Below, piece by piece: positions 1-5,950 of a stretch of DNA of 6,349 nucleotides. The notes below the pieces were generated by a model. That model searched no databases and was not told where the DNA came from. It worked only from the letters and a program-made list of their open reading frames with translations. Position numbers and translations under genes: made by a program. Location: assembly GCA_900771035.1 (NCBI GenBank), contig CAAGML010000021.1:1-6349 (forward strand). Reading direction: 5' to 3'. The stretch comes from Bacteroidales bacterium. Its GTDB lineage: Bacteria; Bacteroidota; Bacteroidia; Bacteroidales; Paludibacteraceae. The stretch's first letter is position 1. Each line of letters begins with the position of its first letter.

Positions 1-196
1 AGCAATCAGCTGAAATGTCAGCAAAACAGCACTTTAGCAGCCTGTTTGTATAGGGTGTAAAATACGGGATTCTTTAATTAAACGGTTACAATTAGAAATT
101 TGCTATACCATCTGGGGCGGTTTTTGACATTTTCGAGGGGCGATTTTTCGAGAGATTGATGTATCGAGGGATTGAGGGGGTGCTGCGCTTTCTAAT
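1..196. other. Window-edge stretch with no supportable gene
   Basis: No convincing coding sequence is seen. On the plus strand two frames are open from the window edge only to stops at about 51 and 60, too short to tell a gene tail from chance. The one visible pattern is TCGAG three times at 133, 148 and 164 (spacing 15 and 16), each followed by a G- and ATT-containing stretch. This could be a degenerate short repeat or coincidence. No TAnnTTTG-type promoter was found on either strand. Confidence 0.4.
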
Positions 197-231
197 AATA
201 AAGAGACGGAGTTTTGCTCCGTCTCTTTATT
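197..231 (-). terminator. Strong hairpin terminator downstream of the T9SS repeat protein gene
   Basis: A perfect 15-bp stem pairs 197-211 with 217-231 around a 5-nt loop (TTTTG). The core is AGAGACGGAG / CTCCGTCTCT. It starts 27 nt beyond the stop codon of the minus-strand gene ending at 259. On the minus strand it is followed by a T/A-rich stretch (TTATTATTAG), as expected for an intrinsic terminator. The stem has A/T-rich bases at both ends, so it could also stop plus-strand transcription entering from the left. Confidence 0.85.
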
Positions 232-258
232 GTGTAGTATCAAGTTGTTATTTCAGTG

Positions 259-1878
259 TCACTTGACAAGGACGTTAACGGCGCGGTTGCCAATGCGTAC
301 AGCATAAACGCCTGACGTTGGAACGTTGATTCTTTCGATTTCGGAAGAGGTCTTGCCGTTCATTATCACACGTCCTGCCATGTCGCTGACCATGATGTCC
401 TCGCCCTCGGCTGTGCGGATAACGATGGTGTTATGCTCGCTTGTGATGACGAACTCAGTGGCGTTGATGTCGTCAACTGAAACAGGAGGTTCCGGAGTTT
501 CGTCGTAGGTGTAGGTGATCTGGTAGAGGACAAGGTCGGTGGAGAGGATTTCGATGTAAGTGCTGCAACTTGTAGTGTCGCCAACAACGGTGAAGTCACG
601 GATGTCCATTATTTCAATTGCAGCCGTGTCTGTCGCAGAATTGTGGGTCAATGAAGAATAGAATGTTTCGACATTGCTCATCGTATATGTGCCTGCGAAC
701 TGCTCAGAATAAACCACCAGTTGCATTCGGTACTCGTCATTCTGGTCTGCACCAATCAGCTGGAACTGACCCATGAATGTCTGGTCGTAAACCTTGTTGT
801 ATTCCTCATTGTCCATTGTGATTACTACAGTATCCACAGGGTCTGGGGTGACGTACGTGTAGATATAGGTGATTTGATAGAGAATGTGGTCTCTGCCAAG
901 GATTTCGACGTATGTGCTGCAAGATTTAGCGTTGCCAGTAACGGTGAAGTCAGCGATTGAGAGTATGTCGATGTATGTTGTGTCGCCACCAACCGTATGA
1001 ATCAATCCTGAGTATTCGTTAAGCACGTCATTCTGGGTGTAAGTACCTGCTATCTGGTTGGAATTTACGGCAAGGAGCATTGTGTATTCCTGATCCTGAT
1101 CAGCACCCTGAAGCTGGAACTGTCCTAAGAATGATGTATAGTCAATAATTGAGTTGACCTCTGCATTGTCCATGAGGATAGCGATGGTGTCTTCAGGGGC
1201 AACTGAGAATGAGCAGTTGAAAGTCCACTCGGTGTTGCCGTAGAAGAGCGAAGTACCAGTAAGGGTATAAGTGCTGTCATCGGCAAGGGCGATGGTGATT
1301 GTGCCGTTGAATGGAGAGCTTGAAGCTCGGCCTGTTGTTGCGTCATAGAGGTTGAACTCAATATCTCCACTTTCTAATGTCCAAGTGCCGAGAGCATCGT
1401 CAGCATTTCCGTTATAAACCGTGCCATAGAGTATGTTTGTACCGTCGGAGGCTCTGAAGTCGTATGCATATATATCGTACAGCTGATAGAGTGCATAGTT
1501 AGGGTTCTGAGTTATGGTAAGGTCAGTTGCGGTGAAAGTCTGCTGAGTTTGAGGGGTAGGGTCTGCGTATGCAAAACTGATGTCATACATAGTGCCGTCG
1601 TCTGCCCCCCATTTGATGTGTGCGGTGCAGTTGTCAGCAGTACCAGTCACGGTAGCCTCAAGAAGGTTATTGCAAGGGATTGGGGTGCCACCTGTCAGAG
1701 GGTCATAATTGCTGTAGAGCATGAAGAAGTTGTCATCCTCGTAACGGTCTGCAAGAGTGTAAGTGCCGGCATAGAATACAACGTTCAAGAGGTAGCCGTC
1801 ATTGCTGTATCCAATAAGTTGGATTGCACCAGATTGTGAAACCAAGTCGGATGCTCTGTTTTGGAAATTTGAAGTCAT
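259..1878 (-). CDS. C-terminal fragment of T9SS-exported modular repeat protein
   Basis: This open frame of 539 codons carries most of the broken protein: four modules (about residues 1-110, 114-228, 230-347, 349-466) and a sorting domain (about 468-539). The last two modules share phrases such as DTIAILMDN/DTVVITMDN, FQLQGAD/FQLIGAD, AGTYT and SCSTY.EIL, and all modules end in a threonine/proline linker (DPTP, APED, TPDP, TPEP). The tail has the family pattern of a T9SS type A C-terminal domain: a strand around NTIVIRTAEG, then VSDMAGRV and the closing GVYAVRIGNRAVNVLVK. The ATG at 1878 is probably not the native start. The reading frame continues upstream as TVIPPITDPTDTIVVD, matching the linker pattern, until TGA at 1936-1938 inside the inserted element. 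Without the signal peptide encoded near 2486, this fragment should not be exported. It resembles uncharacterised Bacteroidales repeat proteins; no enzyme motif is seen. Confidence 0.75.
   Translation of the reverse strand: MTSNFQNRASDLVSQSGAIQLIGYSNDGYLLNVVFYAGTYTLADRYEDDNFFMLYSNYDPLTGGTPIPCNNLLEATVTGTADNCTAHIKWGADDGTMYDISFAYADPTPQTQQTFTATDLTITQNPNYALYQLYDIYAYDFRASDGTNILYGTVYNGNADDALGTWTLESGDIEFNLYDATTGRASSSPFNGTITIALADDSTYTLTGTSLFYGNTEWTFNCSFSVAPEDTIAILMDNAEVNSIIDYTSFLGQFQLQGADQDQEYTMLLAVNSNQIAGTYTQNDVLNEYSGLIHTVGGDTTYIDILSIADFTVTGNAKSCSTYVEILGRDHILYQITYIYTYVTPDPVDTVVITMDNEEYNKVYDQTFMGQFQLIGADQNDEYRMQLVVYSEQFAGTYTMSNVETFYSSLTHNSATDTAAIEIMDIRDFTVVGDTTSCSTYIEILSTDLVLYQITYTYDETPEPPVSVDDINATEFVITSEHNTIVIRTAEGEDIMVSDMAGRVIMNGKTSSEIERINVPTSGVYAVRIGNRAVNVLVK
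481..834 (-). repeat. Protein-coding tandem module, last copy
   Basis: It codes for residues 349-466 of the 539-codon fragment (118 aa, DTVVITMDN to PEPP). It aligns without large gaps to the adjacent copy at 838-1191: FMGQFQLIGADQNDEY against FLGQFQLQGADQDQEY, FAGTYT against IAGTYT, SCSTYIEIL against SCSTYVEIL, and YQITYTY against YQITYIY. The copies are similar in protein but diverged in DNA, so this is an old duplication rather than a recent one. Confidence 0.8.
838..1191 (-). repeat. Protein-coding tandem module, penultimate copy
   Basis: It codes for residues 230-347 (118 aa, DTIAILMDN to TPDP) and is the clearest partner of the module at 481-834, in direct orientation with one linker residue between them. 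The two more N-terminal modules (about 1195-1539 and 1549-1896) share the general plan of an initial hydrophobic DT/T strand, a G-T-Y-T or G-T-W-T motif and a proline-rich linker, but are much more diverged. Confidence 0.8.
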
Positions 1879-1928
1879 GTCAACTACGATAGTGTCGGTT
1901 GGATCGGTTATTGGTGGAATAACAGTGT

Positions 1929-1933
1929 AAGTG
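1929..1933. repeat. Target-site duplication, left copy (AAGTG)
   Basis: This is a direct repeat of AAGTG at 2116-2120, flanking the inserted element. With the two upstream bases the match extends to GTAAGTG, because GT is also the right end of the element. Confidence 0.8.
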
Positions 1934-2115
1934 ACTCAAGTTTCGCATGTTGACTTTGGTGTTGGCATTGGCTATTCAAAGGGTTAGCGGGATGGCTTAG
2001 CTGACGCACGCCACAGAAATGTGGCACTTGTATTGCAATGTTACCCAGGGCTTACGCCACTGGGCTATTCTATGTCGCTCTTTCAGAGCTTTTTAATTAC
2101 ATGCGAAACTTAAGT
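1934..2115. mobile_element. 182-bp MITE-like insertion with 17-bp TIRs and AAGTG target duplication
   Basis: The left end ACTCAAGTTTCGCATGT (1934-1950) and right end ACATGCGAAACTTAAGT (2099-2115) are inverted repeats with one mismatch. AAGTG flanks both sides directly (1929-1933 and 2116-2120), as expected of a 5-bp target-site duplication. Removing the element and one AAGTG restores an uninterrupted reading frame with the expected module linker, which is strong independent evidence for a true insertion. The inside has no coding capacity. It has three hairpins: GCCACA/TGTGGC (2010-2025, GAAA loop), CCCAG/CTGGG (2044-2064) and GCTCT/AGAGC (2077-2089). The element is too short for a transposase and would need one supplied in trans. 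The parent IS family cannot be assigned by eye. Confidence 0.85.
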
Positions 2116-2486
2116 AAGTGATATTGTATGTATTGCCAGACATATCAACTACGGTAGCAGTGTAAGAGCCGTCTGCTGCTTTTGAGAGAGAAGCAGAGGC
2201 GTAAGAGATGCTTCCTCCAGTAGATAAATTCTTACCAAAAGAGTAACCTGTCAACATATCAGACAATGTGTAAGTCTGACCGTCAACGATATCCTGTGAA
2301 CCCTGAGCACAAACAACGTCGAAATAGAATACATACTCAGCATTCTGGAGAGTGATGAAGAGGTCATTGTCCTCTTCAAAACGTGGCATTTGCTTGATCG
2401 CAGACAACGTTAATAGGCTGTGTCTGAGCCTTTGCGGTGCATACCATTACCAGCAGCACTGCGAGAATTGTTGAAAGCTTTTTCAT
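2093..2486 (-). pseudogene. N-terminal fragment: signal peptide and first module, frameshifted
   Basis: Start ATG is at 2486, four bases from the inverted-repeat element at 2491-2599. The first 20 residues form a Sec-type signal peptide (KK, then a LSTILAVLLVMVCT core, then AKA before Q). No lipobox is obvious, although a cysteine lies in the hydrophobic core. After residue 36 the frame meets TGA; the next frame carries the rest of module one (EEDNDLFITLQNAEYVFYFDVV, then DGQTYTLSDM and GNTYNITY). That frame then reads four residues into the inserted element (SFAC, then N) and stops at 2093. The sequence resembles the later modules (DTIVVD.., AGTYTLAD), supporting one original gene. With both lesions real, translation from 2486 gives only 36 residues. 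Confidence 0.7.
2116..2120. repeat. Target-site duplication, right copy (AAGTG)
   Basis: This is the direct partner of 1929-1933. On the minus strand the single original copy reads CACTT within codons for ITY (ATC ACT TAC), joining GNTYN to TVIPP. Confidence 0.8.
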
Positions 2487-2511
2487 TATAGAGTCCACTT
2501 GAAAAAGTCGT

Positions 2512-2533
2512 TTTTTGCGAGAAATCGCAAAAA
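2512..2533. other. Hairpin inside the inverted-repeat element
   Basis: TTTTTGCGA (2512-2520) pairs perfectly with TCGCAAAAA (2525-2533) around a GAAA loop on the plus strand. It lies within the 109-bp element, downstream of gcvP and upstream of the secreted-protein start. It could slow transcription coming from gcvP, but on the minus strand the stem is followed by A-rich bases, not a T tract, so it is not a textbook terminator. Confidence 0.5.
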
Positions 2534-2571
2534 TCAAGATTAATTATCAAGGTGTTACAAATTACAAAAGT
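2528..2571 (-). promoter_or_regulatory. Possible promoter for the secreted-protein gene, inside the inverted-repeat element
   Basis: On the minus strand GATTTTTG (2535-2528) differs from the Bacteroidota -7 consensus TAnnTTTG by its first base. A TTTG lies 22 nt upstream, near the usual -33 distance of about 19-21. No better match was found between gcvP and ATG 2486. If real, the promoter sits wholly between the 19-bp inverted repeats, so inversion would turn it away from the gene. Weak evidence. Confidence 0.3.
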
Positions 2572-2622
2572 GCGTTTTCGGACTTTTTCAAGTGGACTCA
2601 TTATATAAAAATATCAAAAGTG

Positions 2623-5466
2623 TTATTCAATGCAGTTGCAGACAAGGTTGCGGTCACCAAAGCCGTTGTCAACACGGCCGACGGTAATCCAGAACTTATT
2701 CTCCTTGACCCAAGGCAGAGGGAATGCTGCTTTCTCACGGCCATACTTGTGGTTCCACTGGTCAGCGGCGACAACATAGTCAGGGTGAGGTGCGTTTTTC
2801 AGTACATTGTCCTCAGCGTCCGCACGGCCGTCGTGAACCTCCTCAATCTCCTCGCGGATGACGTTCATCATGTCGATGAAGCGGTCAAGTTCGGCAAGTG
2901 GCTCAGACTCAGTAGGCTCAACCATCAATGTGCCGTGAACAGGGAATGAGAGTGTAGGAGCGTGGAAACCGAAGTCCATCATACGTTTGGCAACGTCGCT
3001 CTCGTCAACGCCTGCGTATGTTTTCAGGTGACGGCAGTCCATAATCATCTCGTGGCCGACACGTCCGGTGACACCTGTATAGACAATACCGTAGGTCTTC
3101 TCAAGACGTTTGGTGAGGTAGTTGGCTGAGAGGATTGCAGTTTTTGTGGCCTCGGCAAGACCGTCAGCACCCATCATGCGGATGTAACCGTATGTGATAG
3201 GGAGAATGCCGGCAGACCCCCAAGGAGAAGCAGCGACTGCGGTGTTAGGGTTCTTAGGGTCGATATAGTTGTGCGAAGGAAGGTATTTAACAAGGTGTTC
3301 GGCAACGCAGATAGGACCAACGCCAGGACCGCCACCACCGTGAGGCGAGGCGAAGGTCTTGTGGAGGTTGAGGTGGCAAACGTCAGCACCGATGAAGCCT
3401 GGGGAGGTCAAACCAACCTGACCGTTCATGTTTGCGCCGTCCATATAAACCTGACCGCCGTTGGCGTGGATAATCTCGCAAATCTTCTTGATTTCAGGCT
3501 CGAAGATACCGTGGGTTGAAGGGTAGGTAATCATGAGGGCGGCGAGGTTGTCGCGGTTTGCCTCAGCCTGTGCCTTGATGTCTTCGACGTCAACATTACC
3601 GTGGTCGTCACACTTAGTCACTACAACCTTGAAGCCACATTGAACGGCGGAGGCAGGGTTTGTGCCGTGGGCAGAGGCAGGTATGAGGACGATGTTGCGG
3701 TGTCCCTGGCCGTTGTCTGCCTGATAGCGGCGTATTGTGCGGAGACCTGTGTATTCACCTGCGGCACCTGAGTTTGGCTGGAGAGTGCAACCCTTGAAAC
3801 CTGTGATTGCGCAGAGATACTGCTCAAGGTTGTGTATGAGTTCCTTGTAACCCTGGCACTGGCTTTCAGGGGCAAATGGGTGAATGCCCGTGAACTCCTG
3901 CCATGAGAGTGGCAACATCTCAGCGGCAGCGTTGAGCTTCATTGTGCAGGAACCCAACGAAATCATCGTATGAGCTAAAGAGATATCCTTGCGGTCAAGC
4001 TGCTTCATGTAGCGCATCATCTCTGTCTCATTGTGATAGAGCTCAAAAATCTTATGGTGGAGGGCAGGGGTCTCACGGCAGAGTTCCTTCTGGATAGCCT
4101 CTACCTTGACATCCTTTATTGTCTCAGGAACTTTTGCGTCGAGTGCTTTTGCGAAGATAGCCATAACCTTCAGCATACCCTCTTCGGTTGTGAGTTCGTC
4201 GGTGGAGATTGCGACGATGCCGTTCTCCATATAGCGGAAGTTGACGAGGTTAGCCTCGGCAATCTCTTTGAGTTTCATTGCTGACTTGCCGGCAGGAAGC
4301 TCAAGACGGATAGTGTCGAAGTAGTAGTCGTTCAACTGTTTGCAACCCATGGCGGTCAGCTCGTTGGCGAGGATGACGGCTTTGGCGTGGATGTTTGTGG
4401 CGATGTTCACGAGACCTTCGTTACCATGGTAAAGAGCGTAGAACCCGGACATGATTGCAGGCAAAGCCTGTGCGGTGCAGATGTTCGAGAGTGCTTTCTC
4501 ACGTTTGATGTGCTGCTCGCGGCTCTGAAGTGCAAGACGGAGGGCTGGTTTCTCGTTAGCGTCCTTGGAGATACCGATGAGACGACCAGGAATGAAACGT
4601 TTGTTGTCGTCGGTTGTGGCAAAGAATGCAGCGCTTGGACCGCCAAAGTAGAGAGGCATACCGAAACGCTGTGTTGTACCGAAGCAGATGTCGGCACCCC
4701 ATTCGCCTGGAGGGGTGAGGAGAACCATTGCCATAAGGTCGGCGGCAACGGCGACTCTCGCATTGTTTTCGTGGCACTTGGCTGTGAAAGCGCGGTAGTC
4801 GTTGATTGTACCGTCAGCGGCAGGGTATTGGAGGATTGCACCGTAGATTGGTGTGGAGAAGTCAAAGGTCTTGTAGTCGCCGATGACGAGTTTCACACCC
4901 TGTGGCAACGCACGAGTCTTGATGACATCGAGAGTCTGAGGGAAGATGTTCTGGTCAACGAAGAGTGTGCAGAGACCTGCCTTCTGCTGTTCGCGTGAAC
5001 GGAGAGCCATCATCATCGTCATAGCCTCGGCGGCAGCTGTTGCCTCGTCGAGGAGCGAGCAGTTGGCGAGAGGAAGGCCTGTGATGTCGGCAGTCATGGT
5101 CTGGAAGTTGAGCAGAGCCTCGAGACGGCCTTGTGAGATTTCAGCCTGATAAGGGGTGTATGAGGTGTACCAGACAGGATTTTCGAAGATATTACGCAGG
5201 ATAACGGCAGGAGTGGCGGTGCCATAATAGCCCAAACCGATGTAATTGTCTGCGATTTTGTTCTTCTGAGCGAGTTCGTGGATGTGAGCGAGGAACTCCT
5301 GCTCGGTCATAGCCTCGGGCAATTCCATAGGTTTTGGGAGGCGGATGTTCTTAGGGAGAGTCTGGTCGATGAGTTCGTCAAGCGACTTGACACCAACGAC
5401 TTCCAACATCTTAGGAAGGTCACGCTCGGTGATACCGATGTGACGGCGAGAAAATGAATTTGACAT
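2623..5466 (-). CDS. gcvP: Glycine dehydrogenase (decarboxylating), P-protein of the glycine cleavage system
   Basis: This cytoplasmic PLP enzyme decarboxylates glycine and passes the aminomethyl group to the lipoyl arm of H-protein (GcvH), releasing CO2; GcvT and the lipoamide dehydrogenase complete the cycle that feeds 5,10-methylene-THF. The protein has 947 aa, close to the roughly 950-960 aa usual for single-chain P-proteins (many Firmicutes and archaea split it in two). The N-terminal half carries YIGLGYYG (75-82), NPVWYTSYTPYQAEISQGR (96-114) and LPLANCSLLDEATAAAEAM (131-149). The C-terminal half carries GSCTMKLN (505-512), QPNSGAAGEY (563-572), HGTNPASA (600-607), DGAN (676-679) and LNLHKTF with the expected PLP Schiff-base lysine K703, then the glycine-rich GGGGPG loop (710-715). 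The sequence looks intact. The start MSNSFSRRHIG matches the family N-terminus, and a consensus promoter lies about 50 nt upstream. gcvT and gcvH are not in the window, so it is probably monocistronic. No glycine riboswitch fits in the short leader. Confidence 0.98.
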   Translation of the reverse strand: MSNSFSRRHIGITERDLPKMLEVVGVKSLDELIDQTLPKNIRLPKPMELPEAMTEQEFLAHIHELAQKNKIADNYIGLGYYGTATPAVILRNIFENPVWYTSYTPYQAEISQGRLEALLNFQTMTADITGLPLANCSLLDEATAAAEAMTMMMALRSREQQKAGLCTLFVDQNIFPQTLDVIKTRALPQGVKLVIGDYKTFDFSTPIYGAILQYPAADGTINDYRAFTAKCHENNARVAVAADLMAMVLLTPPGEWGADICFGTTQRFGMPLYFGGPSAAFFATTDDNKRFIPGRLIGISKDANEKPALRLALQSREQHIKREKALSNICTAQALPAIMSGFYALYHGNEGLVNIATNIHAKAVILANELTAMGCKQLNDYYFDTIRLELPAGKSAMKLKEIAEANLVNFRYMENGIVAISTDELTTEEGMLKVMAIFAKALDAKVPETIKDVKVEAIQKELCRETPALHHKIFELYHNETEMMRYMKQLDRKDISLAHTMISLGSCTMKLNAAAEMLPLSWQEFTGIHPFAPESQCQGYKELIHNLEQYLCAITGFKGCTLQPNSGAAGEYTGLRTIRRYQADNGQGHRNIVLIPASAHGTNPASAVQCGFKVVVTKCDDHGNVDVEDIKAQAEANRDNLAALMITYPSTHGIFEPEIKKICEIIHANGGQVYMDGANMNGQVGLTSPGFIGADVCHLNLHKTFASPHGGGGPGVGPICVAEHLVKYLPSHNYIDPKNPNTAVAASPWGSAGILPITYGYIRMMGADGLAEATKTAILSANYLTKRLEKTYGIVYTGVTGRVGHEMIMDCRHLKTYAGVDESDVAKRMMDFGFHAPTLSFPVHGTLMVEPTESEPLAELDRFIDMMNVIREEIEEVHDGRADAEDNVLKNAPHPDYVVAADQWNHKYGREKAAFPLPWVKENKFWITVGRVDNGFGDRNLVCNCIE

Positions 5467-5515
5467 GTCTTTATGTTTATTTTTTGATGATTCTGATAGG
5501 TTATGAAATCGGCGG

Positions 5516-5523
5516 CAAAGTTA
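5516..5523 (-). promoter_or_regulatory. gcvP: gcvP promoter, -7 element
   Basis: The minus strand reads TAACTTTG here, an exact match to the Bacteroidota -7 consensus TAnnTTTG. The expected -33 TTTG is poor: only an ATTTA-type stretch about 16-20 nt further upstream. The start of transcription would lie near 5509, giving a leader of roughly 45 nt before ATG 5466, too short for a riboswitch. Confidence 0.65.
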
Positions 5524-5545
5524 CAAAAAATTTTTGGATAAATCT

Positions 5546-5577
5546 CTTGGTAGAGTCAAAAAATTATCGTACCTTTG
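5546..5577 (+). promoter_or_regulatory. tRNA-Ser promoter (-33 and -7 elements)
   Basis: TACCTTTG (5570-5577) matches the Bacteroidota -7 consensus TAnnTTTG exactly. CTTG (5546-5549), 20 nt upstream, fits the -33 TTTG element with one mismatch. Transcription would start a few bases before the mature tRNA 5' end at 5588. It diverges from the gcvP promoter, with the two -7 boxes about 46 bp apart. Confidence 0.75.
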
Positions 5578-5587
5578 CACCGCTTTT

Positions 5588-5674
5588 GGAAAGATGCCGG
5601 AGTGGTCGAACGGGCCGCACTCGAAATGCGGTGAACGGGTAACTGTTCCGGGGGTTCGAATCCCTCTCTTTCCG
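5588..5674 (+). tRNA. tRNA-Ser, anticodon CGA
   Basis: The cloverleaf can be drawn by hand. The acceptor stem pairs GGAAAGA (5588-5594) with TCTTTCC (5667-5673), with discriminator G5674. The anticodon stem is CCGCA/TGCGG around loop CTCGAAA, giving anticodon CGA at 5622-5624, which reads serine codon UCG. A long class II variable arm (about 5632-5649, GAAC pairing with GTTC) is typical of serine. The T loop is TTCGAAT with GGGGG/CCCTC. The length is 87 nt and the 3' CCA is not encoded, so it must be added after transcription. Confidence 0.95.
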
Positions 5675-5679
5675 CCTGG

Positions 5680-5699
5680 CAAAGGAGTTTTTTCCTTTG
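5680..5699 (+). terminator. Short hairpin just after tRNA-Ser
   Basis: CAAAGGA (5680-5686) pairs with TCCTTTG (5693-5699) around a T-rich 6-nt loop, starting 6 nt past the tRNA. The T tract is in the loop rather than after the stem, so it may be a weak terminator or a processing signal for the tRNA 3' end. Confidence 0.4.
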
Positions 5700-5714
5700 A
5701 ATAACAGAAGACAA

Positions 5715-5833
5715 CGGGGTTGGAGGACCCCGGGGGCATCAATCCCACAACCTCTGGGGGGAATGGTTATGGAACAAGGTTGTTGCCCCACCTTATAATA
5801 GAAGAGCCAGTCGGGTCACCGGCTGGCTCTTCT
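5715..5833 (+). ncRNA. Candidate structured small RNA or tRNA trailer
   Basis: This GC-rich stretch folds by eye into three parts. The first is CGGGGT/ACCCCG (5715-5732). The second is a two-part helix, GGGGCA (5733-5738) with TGCCCC (5784-5789) stacked on ACAACC (5747-5752) with GGTTGT (5778-5783), leaving an 8-nt bulge and a 25-nt apical loop. The third is the strong terminator at 5800-5833. No open frame on the plus strand looks real. No separate promoter was found between the tRNA and this stretch, so it may be cotranscribed with tRNA-Ser and released by processing. It matches no RNA family I can name; 6S and SRP RNA do not fit by length or motif. Confidence 0.4.
5800..5833 (+). terminator. 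Strong intrinsic terminator for the tRNA-Ser transcript
   Basis: A 15-bp stem pairs 5800-5814 with 5819-5833 (AGAAGAGCCAG with CTGGCTCTTCT plus the inner part, one G-T wobble) around loop GTCA, followed by GTTTCC. It ends the transcription unit begun at the tRNA promoter. The T tract is short and interrupted, but stem strength makes termination likely. Confidence 0.75.
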
Positions 5834-5950
5834 GTTTCCTGACTTCGGGAATGAAAAAAACCACTCCCAACTTTTCAGGTGAAAATATTAGATAAATCAG
5901 ACTGCATCTCAGCAAATGAACAAGTTCTTTGCATTCGATTTGCACTGATT
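5834..5950. other. Intergenic stretch without a gene
   Basis: No coding frame or clear regulatory signal is supported. It holds a GAAC/GTTC dyad at about 5919-5927 and several TTTG words near 5928-5953. One of these, TGATTTTG (5946-5953), resembles the -7 consensus TAnnTTTG with one mismatch but has no -33 partner at the right distance. Confidence 0.4.

Larger units (their letters stand above)
259..2486 (-). pseudogene. Disrupted gene for a modular secreted protein with T9SS sorting tail (full extent)
   Basis: The whole locus appears to be one gene broken by two lesions. It starts at ATG 2486 with the signal peptide MKKLSTILAVLLVMVCTAKA, then Q. The start frame hits TGA at codon 37 (2376-2378), immediately after a T4 run; dropping one T continues the protein as ATFEEDNDLFITLQ. 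The frame then runs to 2121, where a 182-bp element (1934-2115, duplicated AAGTG) interrupts it. Across the reconstructed empty site the frame reads GNTYNITYTVIPPITDPTDT and joins the fragment ending at 259. Extent 2228 nt minus 187 minus 1 equals 2040 nt, i.e. 679 aa plus stop. The reconstructed protein has about five beta-rich modules and a C-terminal T9SS tail, so it was probably exported to the cell surface or medium. Its function is not recognised. The frameshift could be an assembly error; the insertion is well supported. Confidence 0.85.
2491..2599. mobile_element. 109-bp element with perfect 19-bp inverted repeats: MITE or invertible switch
   Basis: GAGTCCACTTGAAAAAGTC (2491-2509) is exactly the reverse complement of 2581-2599; the spacer is 71 bp. 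ATTATA flanks both ends directly (2485-2490 and 2600-2605), fitting a 6-bp target duplication, and the left copy overlaps the start codon of the secreted-protein gene. Removing the element and one copy would leave only about 22 nt between the gcvP stop and that ATG. Perfect repeats around a promoter-sized, AT-rich segment just upstream of a surface-protein gene also resemble phase-variable invertible promoters of Bacteroidales. The flanking direct repeats favour a transposed element; perfect repeat identity is compatible with both. No coding capacity is seen. Confidence 0.7.

Noticed and set aside
2410..2601. Minus-strand 63-codon open frame over the inverted-repeat element
   Set aside because: It runs through the perfect inverted repeats in a frame different from the signal peptide at 2486, and its peptide has no family-like features.
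2515..2949. Plus-strand 144-codon open frame at the gcvP 3' end
   Set aside because: It begins in the inverted-repeat element and runs antisense to the conserved gcvP C-terminus; no independent support.
4387..4998. Plus-strand 203-codon open frame inside gcvP
   Set aside because: A shadow of the high-quality gcvP frame on the opposite strand; the peptide is cysteine/valine-rich in the way antisense frames usually are.
5467..5515. Glycine riboswitch upstream of gcvP
   Set aside because: The leader is only about 45 nt and contains no conserved glycine aptamer fold.
5521..5791. Minus-strand open frames of 75 codons across the tRNA (containing RDSNPRNSYPF-type and RGIRTPGTVTR-type peptides)
   Set aside because: They are the antisense of tRNA-Ser and its trailer, a well-known source of spurious annotated proteins; no other coding evidence.
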